A DNA stretch of 64,000 nucleotides from contig JAICXB010000001.1 in assembly GCA_025980765.1 (NCBI GenBank), forward strand, positions 124,001 to 188,000, read 5' to 3'. Every line of letters starts with the position of its first letter. Within the stretch, counting starts at the first letter, position 1. Under the pieces are notes generated by a model that was not told the DNA's origin, made no database searches, and saw only the letters and a list, made by a program, of their open reading frames with translations. Shown piece after piece: positions 44,427 to 54,378 of this stretch. Position numbers and translations under genes: made by a program. This DNA comes from Terriglobales bacterium. Its GTDB lineage: Bacteria; Acidobacteriota; Terriglobia; Terriglobales; Acidobacteriaceae.

Positions 44427-46637
44427 CTATTCCTTCGTTGCTGTGCCTTCCTGCTTCGCCAGTTTTATCTTGGTGCTCTCCAGTTGCTTCTGGACGCGGG
44501 CCACGTCGTTGCTTTCGACGTCCGCCGGCAATGAGCGGTTCCATTCTTCCAGCGCCCGCTCCCACTGGGCGGCGGCGAGCTTCAAGCGTCCCGTTTTGGC
44601 ATAGACTTCGCCCATATGATCGTGCACCGTAGGATCGGTGCCGATGTGGTCCATGGCCTTGCGCAGGTTTTCTTCCGCCAATTCGTAGTTGCCCGTTTTG
44701 AAATAGGCCCATCCCAGGGAATCGAGATAAGCGCCGTTCTGCGGCTCTTCCTGCACGGCTTTCTTGATGTAGTTCAGGGCTTCATCCAGACGAACGCCAC
44801 GGTCGGCGAGCATGTATCCCAGATAATTCAGCGCCATGGCATTGCGCGGATCGCTGGCCAGGACCTTGCGGAACATCTCTTCCGCCGGTTCATATTTCTT
44901 CTGCCGCTCGTAGTAAGAGCCGCGTAAGAAATAGTCGTACTGCTTGTCGTCGGATTTGGTAGTCAGAGCGTCGGCTTTGTTGAGCGCATCTTCTGCCTCG
45001 CTCCAGCGACGCAAACGCGCATAGATCTGCGAAAGCGCAAGATAGACATCGCGATCTTCGCTGCCGCCCTTCAGTTCCGCTTTGGCCATTTCGATGCCCT
45101 GCTCGGCCTGGCCGTTATCGGCCAATTGTCCGGCAAGGACTAGGCGCATGGAGCGGTCTTTCGGCAGCGCATTTACGGCATCCTTCGCGGTTTGTGTGGC
45201 CTGGTTCCACTGCTTGTCCTCGCGCTGGCTGTCGATAACTTGGCTATATCCGCGTTCGGCGCTGTCATCGCCAAGGTCTAGCATTTTGCGGAAGGTCTCG
45301 ATTGCCAGCTGGTTCTTGCCCGCCTCGCGATAGAGCGTACCCAGTCGCTCAAGAAAAACTGAGCGATTGTTGCGATCGCTGCTGCTGTAGTTGGCAAGCG
45401 GTTTCTCCGTCTTCTGCAGCAGGTTCTGCATAATGGAGATGGCATCGTCGAATTTGCCCTGCGCTTCGTCGATCAAAGCTTCGTTGTAGGGCACTTCGAG
45501 CGAATCCTGTACCAGCGAATCGGCTTTTTTGAGCGACTCGGTTGCTTGCGCGAAATTGCCTTCGCGACGATAGATCTCAGACATGCGCAGGTAAGCCTGG
45601 GCGTCCTGCGGATCCGCGTCGGCTACCTGTTTGTACTGCTCCAGCGCTGCGTCGATCTGATTGTCGCCGAGCAGGCTCTGGGCCAGTCCGCGCTGCGCAT
45701 CGAGATTTTCTTTCTCCAGATCGACCGCTTTCCTGTATGCGGTGATTGCGGATTTGTAGTCCTTCTGCTGCTCGTACGTGTATCCCAAAACGGCATAAAG
45801 CTTGCTGCTGCGCTGGTCATCGGGAAGGGATTGCAGAGTTTCGACTGCGCGCTTGTTGTCCCCCTCTTCGTTGTAGAGGTACGCGAGGTTAATGAGGGCT
45901 TCCTCCGAGGTAGGATCGATTTGCCGCGCCGCCTTAAACTCCTGCTCGGCTTTGGCCAGATCTTTATTGATGATGTACAGACGCCCGAGCAACAGATGAT
46001 CGTCAATGTTGGCAGGCTCCAGCCGGGTAATCTGGCTGAACTGCTCGATGGCCAGCTTGAGCACGTCAGAAGATTGCGTGCCGGCGGTGGTGTCTCCCAG
46101 AGAGCGCAGGTAGATGCGGCCGAGCAGCTTGCGCGCATCCAGATTGTTCGGGTCGCGTTTGATAATGTCCTGCGATTCCTGCACCGCGTCGCGAATGTGT
46201 CCCGTTTTGAAATAGAGCTCGGCGAGCCCGGCATTTAATTCTTCAGAGCCGGGGTCGTTCTGCAAGGCCAGCTTGTATTCGTCGATGGCTTTGCTGGCGT
46301 ATTCCGAGTGCCCGTACACCGAAACCATTTCCTCGTAGGTATGCGCCAGTGCGTAATGGTAGTAAGCCTGCGCGCGGTCGGGGGTCGAACTGGACGGCGT
46401 GGAAGCGGGCATTGAAGACGAGGTCGGACTTTCAGCCTTTTTCGGCTTCGGCGCAATCGTCTCTGGCGGCTTTGTCTTTTGCGGAGATTCTGGCGATTGC
46501 GCTGTGGGAGTCGTGCTGGGAGTGCTTGCGCCCGGAGTCGCAGGGGATTGCGCCACGCTCGCTATTGCGCCCAGAAGTACAAAGGAAAAGAGACGAATAC
46601 AAAGGCTAGTCATTTGGTTATTAAAGAGAAGCTTCAC
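44427..46637 (-). CDS. Secreted TPR protein
   Basis: 736 residues from the GTG at 46637; an ATG eight codons in (46613) is the alternative. Signal peptide (about 1-28, ...IASVAQ), a Ser/Thr/Pro/Lys-rich linker (about 30-85), and then about 15 tetratricopeptide repeats, e.g. AQAYYHYALAHTY, SAITAYRKAVDLE, ALNYLGYMLADRGVRLDEAL. The C-terminus ends in a Lys-rich stretch. TPR arrays bind partners; the size and export suggest a role in outer-membrane or secretion assembly, but no specific function can be assigned. Confidence 0.85.
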   Translation of the reverse strand: MKLLFNNQMTSLCIRLFSFVLLGAIASVAQSPATPGASTPSTTPTAQSPESPQKTKPPETIAPKPKKAESPTSSSMPASTPSSSTPDRAQAYYHYALAHTYEEMVSVYGHSEYASKAIDEYKLALQNDPGSEELNAGLAELYFKTGHIRDAVQESQDIIKRDPNNLDARKLLGRIYLRSLGDTTAGTQSSDVLKLAIEQFSQITRLEPANIDDHLLLGRLYIINKDLAKAEQEFKAARQIDPTSEEALINLAYLYNEEGDNKRAVETLQSLPDDQRSSKLYAVLGYTYEQQKDYKSAITAYRKAVDLEKENLDAQRGLAQSLLGDNQIDAALEQYKQVADADPQDAQAYLRMSEIYRREGNFAQATESLKKADSLVQDSLEVPYNEALIDEAQGKFDDAISIMQNLLQKTEKPLANYSSSDRNNRSVFLERLGTLYREAGKNQLAIETFRKMLDLGDDSAERGYSQVIDSQREDKQWNQATQTAKDAVNALPKDRSMRLVLAGQLADNGQAEQGIEMAKAELKGGSEDRDVYLALSQIYARLRRWSEAEDALNKADALTTKSDDKQYDYFLRGSYYERQKKYEPAEEMFRKVLASDPRNAMALNYLGYMLADRGVRLDEALNYIKKAVQEEPQNGAYLDSLGWAYFKTGNYELAEENLRKAMDHIGTDPTVHDHMGEVYAKTGRLKLAAAQWERALEEWNRSLPADVESNDVARVQKQLESTKIKLAKQEGTATKE

Positions 46638-46661
46638 TCCCAGAACATTGGATGCGAAAGT

Positions 46662-46696
46662 GACGGCTTTGACGCCTCAAACGGATTAAAGCCGTC
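46662..46696. repeat. GACGGCTTT inverted repeat
   Basis: GACGGCTTT (46662-46670) and AAAGCCGTC (46688-46696) are perfect reverse complements around a loop of 17 bases. It lies in the 315-bp gap upstream of the TPR gene and downstream of purH, both on the minus strand. It may end the purH transcript or be a dispersed repeat. Confidence 0.6.
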
Positions 46697-46952
46697 TTCG
46701 TTGGCGCCTGCTTGAAGCCGCACAAGTTTTGATGCAGATAAATTGCCCGCTTTAACCCGGATTCTTCACGATCACGAGAACGTTTGGTAGAGACGGTCCA
46801 TTCTCCTTCCGGCGATGGCTGCCCCCCTAAGACCCGGCATGCCGCATTTCAACCCTACAGTTCGCTGATTGCGAAACGCCACCGACGTCTCTTCTTAGAC
46901 GCACGGTCCACTAGATTGTACGCCGGGGAGAGTCAATTGGACCCGAGAACGT

Positions 46953-48608
46953 CTAGTGACGGAAGTGACGTACCCCCGTGAACATCATGGCTAATCCCAG
47001 CCGGTCAGCGGCTGCGATGACCTGAGGATCGTTCTTGGACCCCCCCGGCTGAATGATCGCGGTTGCGCCGGCGCGGGCGATTTCCTCTACTCCGTCAGGA
47101 AAAGGAAAGAATGCGTCGGAGGCGGCTACGCTGCCGTTGACTGGCAGCACGGCTTTGCTGGCGCCGAGTTTGCAGGAATCGACGCGGCTCATTTGTCCGG
47201 CTCCCACTCCGATCGACTGCCCATTGCGCGCGTAAACAATGGCGTTCGACTTGACGTGCTTGCAGATCTTCCAAGCGAAGAGCATATCTGCCCTTTCGTC
47301 CTTGCTGGGGTGGCGCCTGGTCACGACTGTAAGATCCGAATCGGCAAGCGGCCGCACGTCGGGATCCTGAAGAAGCAATCCGCCTGACACCTGCTTCAGT
47401 ACGGATTTGGGAGCTGCCAGCCGGACCTCGAGCAGGCGCAAGTTCTTCTTAGCTGCGAAGCGCGACAGAGCACCCGGCGCAAAGCTCGGAGCGGCGATCG
47501 CCTCCACAAAGAGCTTGGCGATCTCTTCGGCGGCAGCCTCATCCACTTCGCGATTGATTCCGATTACGCCTCCGAACGCCGAAATGGGATCGGCTGCCAG
47601 GGAGCGCTGGTATGCGGTGAGCACATCGCCTCCTATTGCCGCGCCGCACGGGTTGGTGTGCTTAATAATCGCGCACATCGGCTGCTCGAATTCACGGCAG
47701 AGCTCCCACGCAGCATCGAGATCGACCAGATTGTTGTACGAGAGCTCTTTACCCTGGAGTTGTCGGGCATTCGCGATGCCAAGTTTGGAGCCGTCGGAAT
47801 ATACGGCAGCGCGCTGGTGCGGATTCTCTCCGTAGCGCAAGTCAGCAAGCTTGGAGAACGACAATCGCAGCGTCTGAGGAAACTCAGCATTGCGGGATGC
47901 GAAATCCTGCGGAGTTGGGATGGATTCAAGGGCCGTAGCGATAGCGCTGTCATAAGCCGCAGTAGTAGCAAAAGCTTTGCGCGCGAGCTTCCAGCGAGTT
48001 TCCAATGAGAGCCCGCCCGTGCTCTTCAATTCTTCCGCAATTCCGGCATAGCTGGATGGCGAAGTCACGACCGCTACATCTTGAAAATTTTTGGCGGCCG
48101 AGCGCAGCATCGAAGGACCACCGATGTCGATGTTTTCGATAAGCTCCTCGAAGCTCACTTCCGGACGCGCAGCCGTCTTCTCGAAAGCGTACAGGTTGAC
48201 GACCACCATATCGATCGGCTCGATACCGTGTTCCTCCACGGATTGGCGATGGATCGCATTCTCGCGAACATGCAGGATGCCTCCATGCACCTTGGGATGG
48301 AGGGTTTTCACACGGCCATCCAGCATCTCGGGAAACCCAGTCAATTCCGAGATGTCTTTGACGCGAATGCCGGAATCCCGCAGAAGTTTTGCAGTGCCGC
48401 CGGTGGAAATCAGTTCCACTCCGGCTGCAGCAAGCGCCCTTGCGAAGTCGGCAATCCCGGACTTATCGGTCACGCTGAGGATAGCGCGGCGGATAGGCTT
48501 CGTTTGACCGGGAGTTGTTTGAATTTCCAGAGTTTCTGATTGAGGCACTTCGGCTTCCTTAAGATTGGGCTGTTCCTCGATTGTAAAAGGTTGAGTTGCC
48601 AGTGTCAT
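46953..48608 (-). CDS. purH: Bifunctional AICAR formyltransferase/IMP cyclohydrolase
   Basis: 551 residues. It performs the last two steps of de novo purine synthesis. The MGS-like IMP cyclohydrolase domain starts at about residue 38 ([33 protein letters not shown]) and is followed by the AICAR transformylase domain with the characteristic LRYGENPHQ and [10 protein letters not shown]. The C-terminus [30 protein letters not shown] is typical. The first 37 residues are an extension not seen in most homologues; a later start is possible. Divergent from the rhomboid gene with only about 50 bp between them. Confidence 0.96.
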   Translation of the reverse strand: MTLATQPFTIEEQPNLKEAEVPQSETLEIQTTPGQTKPIRRAILSVTDKSGIADFARALAAAGVELISTGGTAKLLRDSGIRVKDISELTGFPEMLDGRVKTLHPKVHGGILHVRENAIHRQSVEEHGIEPIDMVVVNLYAFEKTAARPEVSFEELIENIDIGGPSMLRSAAKNFQDVAVVTSPSSYAGIAEELKSTGGLSLETRWKLARKAFATTAAYDSAIATALESIPTPQDFASRNAEFPQTLRLSFSKLADLRYGENPHQRAAVYSDGSKLGIANARQLQGKELSYNNLVDLDAAWELCREFEQPMCAIIKHTNPCGAAIGGDVLTAYQRSLAADPISAFGGVIGINREVDEAAAEEIAKLFVEAIAAPSFAPGALSRFAAKKNLRLLEVRLAAPKSVLKQVSGGLLLQDPDVRPLADSDLTVVTRRHPSKDERADMLFAWKICKHVKSNAIVYARNGQSIGVGAGQMSRVDSCKLGASKAVLPVNGSVAASDAFFPFPDGVEEIARAGATAIIQPGGSKNDPQVIAAADRLGLAMMFTGVRHFRH

Positions 48609-48657
48609 TCTGCGAGCGCACTGAAGACATCATCTATCATGGCTGCAGGAGAAAAGC

Positions 48658-50118
48658 TTGCCGCAATGTCCAAGCTGCGGCCGCGAGTTGGCGGTCGCCA
48701 GCGATGGCTCGCCGTTTTGCCCGGAGTGCCAGCTCGCCCATCAGCCCAGCCGACGTATTCCGCATGGCTTGGTGGATTACTTCCAGCGTTTCCCCGTCAC
48801 CTGCATTCTGATCGCGCTGAATGTTCTGGTTTACGCGGCGATGGTAATTGGACACGTGTCGCCCACGTGGCCAACTTCGGCGGCATTGGTGCGTTGGGGC
48901 GCCGACTCCGGCGTTGACGTCATTGCCCATCATCAGTGGTGGCGGATTCTCAGCGCCGCGTTCGTCCACATAGGTATCGTCCACCTGGCGATGAACATGT
49001 GGGCGCTTTGGGTGTTGGGAACCCTGGCCGAGGCAGTCTTGGGAACGTATCTCTACATTGGGATCTACATTGCCGGCGCAATTTCTGCTTCGTTGGCCAG
49101 CTTGTTCTGGCGGCCTACTGTGGTGGGGGCGGGAGCTTCCGGAGCGATCATTGGGATCCTGGGCGCCCTGGTCAGCGTGCTGAAGTTTGCGCGGCTGCCT
49201 CTACCGGAACCGGTTCTTCGTTCCACCCTGCGAAGTCTGGTGCAGGGGGCTGTTCTCACGCTCCTGATTGGCGTGTTTGGACCCATCGACAACGCCGCGC
49301 ATATCGGTGGTCTGATCTGTGGCCTGATCATTGGATTTTCGCTGAGCTGGACTCGACGTGCCGATTACGGGATGCAGCGTCCCTTGCGGCTTGCCTGTCT
49401 CGTGATCCCTTTTCTGCTCATGGTGCCCTTGGCGATTGGAGTGCAGCGCCGCGGGGAGCCTCAAATACAGATTCGGCAAGCCGAGCAGTATCTGGACACC
49501 GGAGCCTACCCATTAGCCGAGCATCAAGCCCGCGAAGCCTTGAAACGGCTGCCCAACGACGAAGAAGCACTCGAGACCCTGAGCGCGGCGCTGGTGTACG
49601 AAAACAAGGACCAGGAGGCAATGAAGTATTTCGAAGAACTCCTTGCCCGCAATCCGCGAAATGAGTTTGCCGCAAACAATTTAGCGCTTGCCCATCTGCG
49701 CAGGGGCGACGCTTCCGCCGCCCGCGACGTTCTCAGCAGGACCTTGCCGCTGCAGACGCGAAATGCTGTTGGCCACGTTTATTTGGCGCAAGCTCTCAGG
49801 AAACTTGATCAGGACAATGCCGCCATGACCGAGTATCGGCGGGCAATAGAAATGGATCCGCAAATATACGATGCGCAAATCGGCCTTGCGCAGCTCTACG
49901 AGGAACACAACAAATTGGGAGAGGCAATGCTGTTGTACCAGGCAGCAGCCAAACTGCATCCTGCCGATCCCGACCCTTTGCGGGCTCTGGCGAGAACGTT
50001 AGCTGCCGCCGGAAAAAACCAGCAGGCAGAAGACGTGATGGCGCGGGTACAACAGATGGAAAAGCAACGAGAACAGCAGCAGAAGCCGGCTCCCAGAACG
50101 TCGAAGCCAACCACCTGA
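48658..50118 (+). CDS. Rhomboid protease fused to zinc ribbon and TPR
   Basis: 486 residues, TTG start with AGGAG seven bases before it. Order: a zinc ribbon (C4, C7, C21, C24), the rhomboid intramembrane serine protease domain (about 45-240) with HLAMNMWALW (N113 oxyanion), GAGASGAIIG (catalytic S161) and AAHIGGL (H215), then four or five TPR repeats (about 260-460) and a Lys/Gln-rich tail. The TPR part is probably cytoplasmic or extracytoplasmic depending on helix count and would recruit substrates. The protease cleaves membrane proteins within their helices. Substrates unknown. Divergent from purH. Confidence 0.92.
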   Translation: MPQCPSCGRELAVASDGSPFCPECQLAHQPSRRIPHGLVDYFQRFPVTCILIALNVLVYAAMVIGHVSPTWPTSAALVRWGADSGVDVIAHHQWWRILSAAFVHIGIVHLAMNMWALWVLGTLAEAVLGTYLYIGIYIAGAISASLASLFWRPTVVGAGASGAIIGILGALVSVLKFARLPLPEPVLRSTLRSLVQGAVLTLLIGVFGPIDNAAHIGGLICGLIIGFSLSWTRRADYGMQRPLRLACLVIPFLLMVPLAIGVQRRGEPQIQIRQAEQYLDTGAYPLAEHQAREALKRLPNDEEALETLSAALVYENKDQEAMKYFEELLARNPRNEFAANNLALAHLRRGDASAARDVLSRTLPLQTRNAVGHVYLAQALRKLDQDNAAMTEYRRAIEMDPQIYDAQIGLAQLYEEHNKLGEAMLLYQAAAKLHPADPDPLRALARTLAAAGKNQQAEDVMARVQQMEKQREQQQKPAPRTSKPTT

Positions 50119-50131
50119 GAGACCTGCTGGA

Positions 50132-50728
50132 TCAGTTTGGCTGGGCTTTTGCCTTGAGTTTTACCTGGCCGTTTTCGGTTTCCACCGAATACTCCACGGC
50201 GGTGCAGCCATATTCTTTGCGGAGCTGCTCGGTTTTCTTTTTCACGAATTGCTGAAATGACTCGAAGGTGCCGGCGGCAGTGCTGAGATTCGCCTGCTTG
50301 CGCGCCTGCATCATGGCTTCGTACAGGGACTGCACTTTGTGGCGTTCGTCATCGACATCGGCGCACGCAATGCGGAATGGCTCGCGCTCAGTGAGATCGA
50401 TTACCTGTGGCGCTTCGTCCTCAAACTGCCGCACTCCCTGAATCGCCAGCAATGCATCCTGGGGACGGCGGTATCCTTCTTCTTTAATCCGAAGTTTCTG
50501 CTGCCACAGGCTGTTGTAAACCGCGTACTTCTGCATGATGCTATTGAAGCGGAAGCGCTGCCCATAATTCAGCTTGCGACCGTCGCTGAATCTCTTGATT
50601 GTCGATTGGACTTTCCACTCCAGATCATTGGGTGGCTTTTTGGAGCCGCCGCCAAAGAAGACGTCAAACTCGATCTTCAGACGTCGAAGGTTATCATCGA
50701 GCAAATTGAGTTCTTCATCTGTTGTCAC
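50132..50728 (-). CDS. MXAN_5187-type conserved protein
   Basis: 198 residues from the GTG at 50728; the frame is open to 50866 but the first 46 residues look non-homologous. It is rich in charged residues, with helices in the middle (ERHKVQSLYEAMMQARKQA) and a C-terminal domain (FVKKKTEQLRKEYGCTAVEYSVETENGQVKLKAK) that resembles the C-terminal part of MXAN_5187-family proteins, a group whose role is not settled. No signal peptide. Convergent with the rhomboid-TPR gene, whose stop is only 13 bp away. I have moderate confidence in the family and none in a function. Confidence 0.7.
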   Translation of the reverse strand: MTTDEELNLLDDNLRRLKIEFDVFFGGGSKKPPNDLEWKVQSTIKRFSDGRKLNYGQRFRFNSIMQKYAVYNSLWQQKLRIKEEGYRRPQDALLAIQGVRQFEDEAPQVIDLTEREPFRIACADVDDERHKVQSLYEAMMQARKQANLSTAAGTFESFQQFVKKKTEQLRKEYGCTAVEYSVETENGQVKLKAKAQPN

Positions 50729-50949
50729 GGCTGCACCGTTCCGAGGCTTCCAAACGCATTCGCTGCGGACTATAGCACAGGAAATCTCCGGAATTGCTGG
50801 TCGCAGTACCTTCGTAAGGGGTAACTCTTTTGGCGGGATTGTCAGGATCGGGAGTCTGGTAACCATGCGCGGATTCCATTTTTTCCCGCCAGTGTTGGCC
50901 TACTCTCGAAAGCGGGCTCGCATCTACTTAGTTGCATCTGGGAATGCCT

Positions 50950-51621
50950 ATGTCTGAATTCGACGTGCAGAAAACTCGCATCGTGATTGCCGACGACCAC
51001 TCTATCCTGCGGGAATCGTTGGCACTGCTGTTGGCAACGCAGGCGGATTTTCAGGTGGATGGGGCCGCTTCCAATGGCCAGGAGGCGCTGGATATGATTC
51101 AGCGATTCCGTCCTGACGTGCTGGTGCTCGATCTGTTTATGCCGGACTTCGATGGCTTCGAAGTGCTGCGAACTTTAGATCGCCACAGCAGCCGGCTGGC
51201 CACGGTGGTGCTTACTGCATCGGAATCGGATACCGACTACGCGCAAGTGGTTCGCCTGGGCGCTCGCGGACTTGTCATGAAAGGCGATGGCCCACAGCGA
51301 TTGTTTGAAGCCATTCGCATGGTCGCGTCGGGAGAGCTGGCGTTTTCTGAGGAACTTGCCCGCCAGGTAGTCAGCAGTTTGGCGTCTGACAACCGCACAC
51401 AGCCTCCGCAACAAGCCTCACTACACCGGCTTTCCGACCGCGAACGGCAAATCGCTTATTCTGTCGCGCGCGGCATGAAAAATCGAGACATCGCTCATCA
51501 ACTCTCCATTAGCGAGAACACCGTCAAGCGGCACTTGCAAAGCATATTCGGCAAGACTGGCGCACGAGACCGGCTGGAATTGGCGGTGCTGGCGTTGAAT
51601 GAAGCCAACCGCGCCGCGTAA
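50950..51621 (+). CDS. NarL/FixJ-family response regulator
   Basis: 223 residues from the ATG at 50950, with GGGA six bases before it; starts at 50932 (TTG) and 50944 are possible. Receiver domain: ADDHS at the start, D61 in LVLDLFMPD and the conserved Lys in LVMKGD. C-terminal LuxR helix-turn-helix with LSDRERQIAYSVARGMKNRDIAHQLSISENTVKRHLQSIF. It regulates transcription when phosphorylated. No kinase lies next to it, so it is an orphan whose partner is elsewhere. Followed by an inverted repeat. Confidence 0.92.
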   Translation: MSEFDVQKTRIVIADDHSILRESLALLLATQADFQVDGAASNGQEALDMIQRFRPDVLVLDLFMPDFDGFEVLRTLDRHSSRLATVVLTASESDTDYAQVVRLGARGLVMKGDGPQRLFEAIRMVASGELAFSEELARQVVSSLASDNRTQPPQQASLHRLSDRERQIAYSVARGMKNRDIAHQLSISENTVKRHLQSIFGKTGARDRLELAVLALNEANRAA

Positions 51622-51719
51622 GATTTCGTGATTTCGTGATCAGGTGATTTCGCGATTTGAGGCGCCGCTAAATCGCTATTGAAAATCACGAAATTGCGAA
51701 ATCACCCGATCGCGAAATG
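51622..51719. repeat. gatttcgtgatttcg inverted repeat
   Basis: Left gatttcgtgatttcgtgatc, right gaaatcacccgatcgcgaaa with aaatcacgaaattgcg; complementary in part. It sits between the convergent response regulator and XRE genes, acting perhaps as a terminator. Relative of the 20.0 and 36.7 kb repeats through the aatcacccgatcgcgaaat words. Confidence 0.6.
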
Positions 51720-51724
51720 TAATC

Positions 51725-52078
51725 CTATTTGCCCACGCCGGTGGCTAACTTCTTCACCATTGCCATTACCAGTTTTCGATCGCTGTCATTCAAATTGTTG
51801 GAATAGCGGCGAAATTGGGTGAGGAAGCGGACTTCATCTTCGGTCCATTGCGGCAGGTTTTTCCCGTTGGAGCTTTCCGAACCTTGATCGGCGAAAAACT
51901 GCGCCAACGGCAGGTCCATCGCGGATGCGATCTTGGCCAGTGTGTCGAGTGAGGGAATGGTGTGTCCGTTCTCAACTCGCGACAGATAACAGCGCAGCAA
52001 CCCGGTACGCTTTTCGATATCGCCCTGTGACATCCCTTTTTGCAGACGATAGCTCTTGATGGTTTGTCCTATATTCAT
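51725..52078 (-). CDS. XRE-family transcriptional regulator
   Basis: 117 residues from the ATG at 52078; a longer open frame exists but the extra part is not homologous. N-terminal Cro/CI helix-turn-helix: MNIGQTIKSYRLQKGMSQGDIEKRTGLLRCYLSRVENG, followed by HTIPSLDTLAKIASAMDLPLAQFF. A short C-terminal part follows (EDEVRFLTQFRRYSNNL), which may mediate dimerisation. It probably represses its own promoter; no target can be named. Confidence 0.88.
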   Translation of the reverse strand: MNIGQTIKSYRLQKGMSQGDIEKRTGLLRCYLSRVENGHTIPSLDTLAKIASAMDLPLAQFFADQGSESSNGKNLPQWTEDEVRFLTQFRRYSNNLNDSDRKLVMAMVKKLATGVGK

Positions 52079-52382
52079 TTGGTGGGACTCTTTCAGCGTT
52101 GCACTCTGGGGGTTGCGAGCGAAATAGTAACCAGAGTAGAACTCTTCCGCAAGTGTATTTTTTGACACCCAAGTTAATGCCTGATTTGGTGCCTCCCTAA
52201 ATGAAATTGCGCTGAACTTCTCCGGCGATCCGCTTATGGTGTGGGGCTTCATCGCAGCATTCGTGCTTGCAAGCGCCGCTGATTGGCCGAGGATGACAAT
52301 GCCTGGCTGACTCCGATCCGCGGAGTCTTGCCGCCGAAATCGGACTGGCTCACCCGATTTCAGAACGGGAATCGACGTTCAT

Positions 52383-52655
52383 TTAGCCGCGCTCGCTTGC
52401 CGTCGGGAAGCGCAGGCGGGCAGAAAACGAAACCACCAGGAAGATCGCGGCCCAAATTAGAACATTTGCGCAACATCCCGCGGTCTTGGCGGCGTTGGCA
52501 TTTGCTCCATGCAATCCGGAAGGGAACCAGTGCGCGGTAGCGGCGAACCCCGGCAGCCAAAGAATCGCGGCGCCGTCTCCAAGCAATGGACGCAGCGCCC
52601 ACGGCAGGACGGTGATCACAGCTCCAAACAGCAAGGCCAGCGAGATGCGTTTCAC
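52383..52655 (-). CDS. Small membrane protein, downstream of a pair
   Basis: 90 residues from a GTG at 52655 that overlaps the stop of the upstream gene by four bases (GTGA), which decides the start; the longer frame is not likely. Three hydrophobic stretches (ISLALLFGAVITVLPWAL; ILWLPGFAATAHWF; VLIWAAIFLVVSFSA) make it an integral membrane protein. Ends RLRFPTASERG. I do not recognise a family. Confidence 0.5.
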   Translation of the reverse strand: MKRISLALLFGAVITVLPWALRPLLGDGAAILWLPGFAATAHWFPSGLHGANANAAKTAGCCANVLIWAAIFLVVSFSARLRFPTASERG

Positions 52656-52927
52656 AGCGATTGCCGACTTCGGCGCAGCAGGCGAAGAATCGCGTAAATC
52701 ACGACTGCGTACAGGAAGAAATTGACAATCGTGAGCACGCGAGAATTGCCAAATCCTGGAGCCGCTCGGCCGAGTATCCATCCTGCCGGACGAAGTAAGA
52801 GGGCGCCATAGTACGGGTGTCCACTGCGATCGAACAGCAGGGGAAGGACGAGCACGATTAAGAATGCGGTCCAGATGGCAATGCGCAGGTTCGTCGCCGA
52901 GCGACGTTGTTGGGGAACAATGGACAT
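52652..52927 (-). CDS. Small membrane protein, first of a pair
   Basis: 91 residues from the ATG at 52927. A polar start (MSIVPQQRRSATNLR) is followed by two or three hydrophobic helices (IAIWTAFLIVLVLPLLF; ILTIVNFFLYAVVIYAILRLL) and a basic end. Overlaps its partner by four bases and so is coupled with it. No family recognised. Confidence 0.5.
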   Translation of the reverse strand: MSIVPQQRRSATNLRIAIWTAFLIVLVLPLLFDRSGHPYYGALLLRPAGWILGRAAPGFGNSRVLTIVNFFLYAVVIYAILRLLRRSRQSL

Positions 52928-53032
52928 ATTGCGCTGCGGGCGCGGGTAAAGTCGTGACAATACGATTTTACGGGCGGGTGGTTTCTCGCGCCACACTAAG
53001 CAGGGCCGAAGGCCGGCTTATGGGACGACAAC

Positions 53033-53263
53033 CTACTTGGTTGCGGCTCTCTTCTTGTTCCTGGTACCGAGCACGATGTCGGCAAGCTCGAGATAGCGGT
53101 TGCCGGCAGCCTCCGAGGAACCATGAATGATGGTCTTTGGCGTGGTCTGAGTGTGCTTGCGCAGCAACTCCTTATCGACCCAGAGACCTACGGGATGGTC
53201 ATCCGCAGCAGCAAGGATCGTGCGCTTGGGCTGAGGCTTCGACTTCTTTACCTTGGCCGGCAT
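53033..53263 (-). CDS. Small basic hypothetical protein
   Basis: 76 residues from the ATG at 53263; a start 10 codons earlier is also possible. Lys-rich at both ends (KKSKPQPKR at the start, RNKKRAATK at the end) with a middle like a folded part (DDHPVGLWVDKELLRKHTQT, IHGSSEAAGNRYLELADIVL). No membrane segment. I recognise no family. Confidence 0.5.
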   Translation of the reverse strand: MPAKVKKSKPQPKRTILAAADDHPVGLWVDKELLRKHTQTTPKTIIHGSSEAAGNRYLELADIVLGTRNKKRAATK

Positions 53264-53512
53264 GTTTGTGGCTGAATGAGCTTGGCCCAGCATACAACAG
53301 CAATGTTACAAACACACCAACCAAAACTCACAACCCTGTGAATTGCCTGTGGAAAACTACATTCGTGCGCAAGTTGGCGCGCCAGGAACAATGCTGGTCG
53401 GCTTAATTCTGCCAGATTTTGCGGACGGGAACACTCCGCAGCGTTTTTGCATCTGCCGCAGTTCTGTTACACTGCCCGCCGTTCGCGAGTCGAATCCAGG
53501 AGAATCAAATTC

Positions 53513-54040
53513 ATGAAGACAACTAGGTACTTCTCATTTCTGTTCGCGCTGATATTGGCGGCGACTCTGGGCTATGCGCAAAGCATTTCCGCCCAGGGCA
53601 GTTCGGACCAGGCGACAACCACTTCGACCACAACCAAGAAGAAGACCACCAAGCAAAAAACGAAAGACGCAACCACCGACGTAAAACAAGGCACAGAGAA
53701 GGCTGCAACGGCAACTGCGCATGGCACCGAGACAGCTGCAAAAGCCACGGCCCGCGGCACCAGGGCGGCAGCGGGAGACGTGAAGCGAGGCGTCAGCGGG
53801 CGCAGCGCAAAGCTCGATATCAACACCGCAACCAAGGACCAACTCGATGCGCTGCCCGGCGTAGGAGAAACCTACGCACAAAAGATCATCGACGGACGTC
53901 CGTACAACGCCAAGAACGACCTGGTGCGAAAGAACATCTTGCCGCAAGCTACGTACGACCAGATCAAGAACCAGATCATCGCGCATCGCGCAACCAAATC
54001 CTCAGCAGCAAAGAAAACCACTGCCCCAGCACCCAAATAG
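53513..54040 (+). CDS. Secreted ComEA-like helix-hairpin-helix protein
   Basis: 175 residues from the ATG at 53513, with AGGAG about 10 bases before it. Signal peptide (about 1-23, ...LGYAQ), a Thr/Lys/Ala-rich low-complexity linker (about 30-100, [17 protein letters not shown] onward), then a helix-hairpin-helix domain (about 105-160) with [19 protein letters not shown] and [10 protein letters not shown]. This arrangement is like ComEA, which binds DNA outside the cytoplasm for uptake, but the linker is unusually long. A DNA-binding, cell-surface role is inferred. Followed by a strong terminator. Confidence 0.85.
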   Translation: MKTTRYFSFLFALILAATLGYAQSISAQGSSDQATTTSTTTKKKTTKQKTKDATTDVKQGTEKAATATAHGTETAAKATARGTRAAAGDVKRGVSGRSAKLDINTATKDQLDALPGVGETYAQKIIDGRPYNAKNDLVRKNILPQATYDQIKNQIIAHRATKSSAAKKTTAPAPK

Positions 54041-54050
54041 CACTGCCCGA

Positions 54051-54080
54051 GAGGCCTTCTGCGAGGAAGGCCTCTTGCTT
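54051..54080 (+). terminator. Rho-independent terminator
   Basis: GAGGCCTTC-tgcgag-GAAGGCCTC is a 9-bp perfect stem with a six-base loop, followed by TTGCTT. It lies 11 bases after the ComEA-like stop and before a 300-bp gap in front of moaA. Confidence 0.8.
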
Positions 54081-54378
54081 GGCAACCCGTACTCCGTCTC
54101 AACAGAACTGCTGGAGCGGCGCCTCTGCCCCAATCTTCCCCGCAGCGGCAAGCGCATCATCGTAAATGCAGGGCTATAATCGTCTCCAGGTTTTCGACCG
54201 CTTTCGCCTGTGGGCATACCCTGGCTGGGCGGCGGCGCCGGCGTGAGATGCCGGCCGAGGGTGCAGCTGGAAACGGTTGTGCCTCCCGATTTGGAAAGAG
54301 AACCGCTTCCGGCGAGCTCTATCTCTCGTAAGCAGCCTTCTCCTTTCCAAACAAAATCTGATTTGCAAACGAGCTGCC

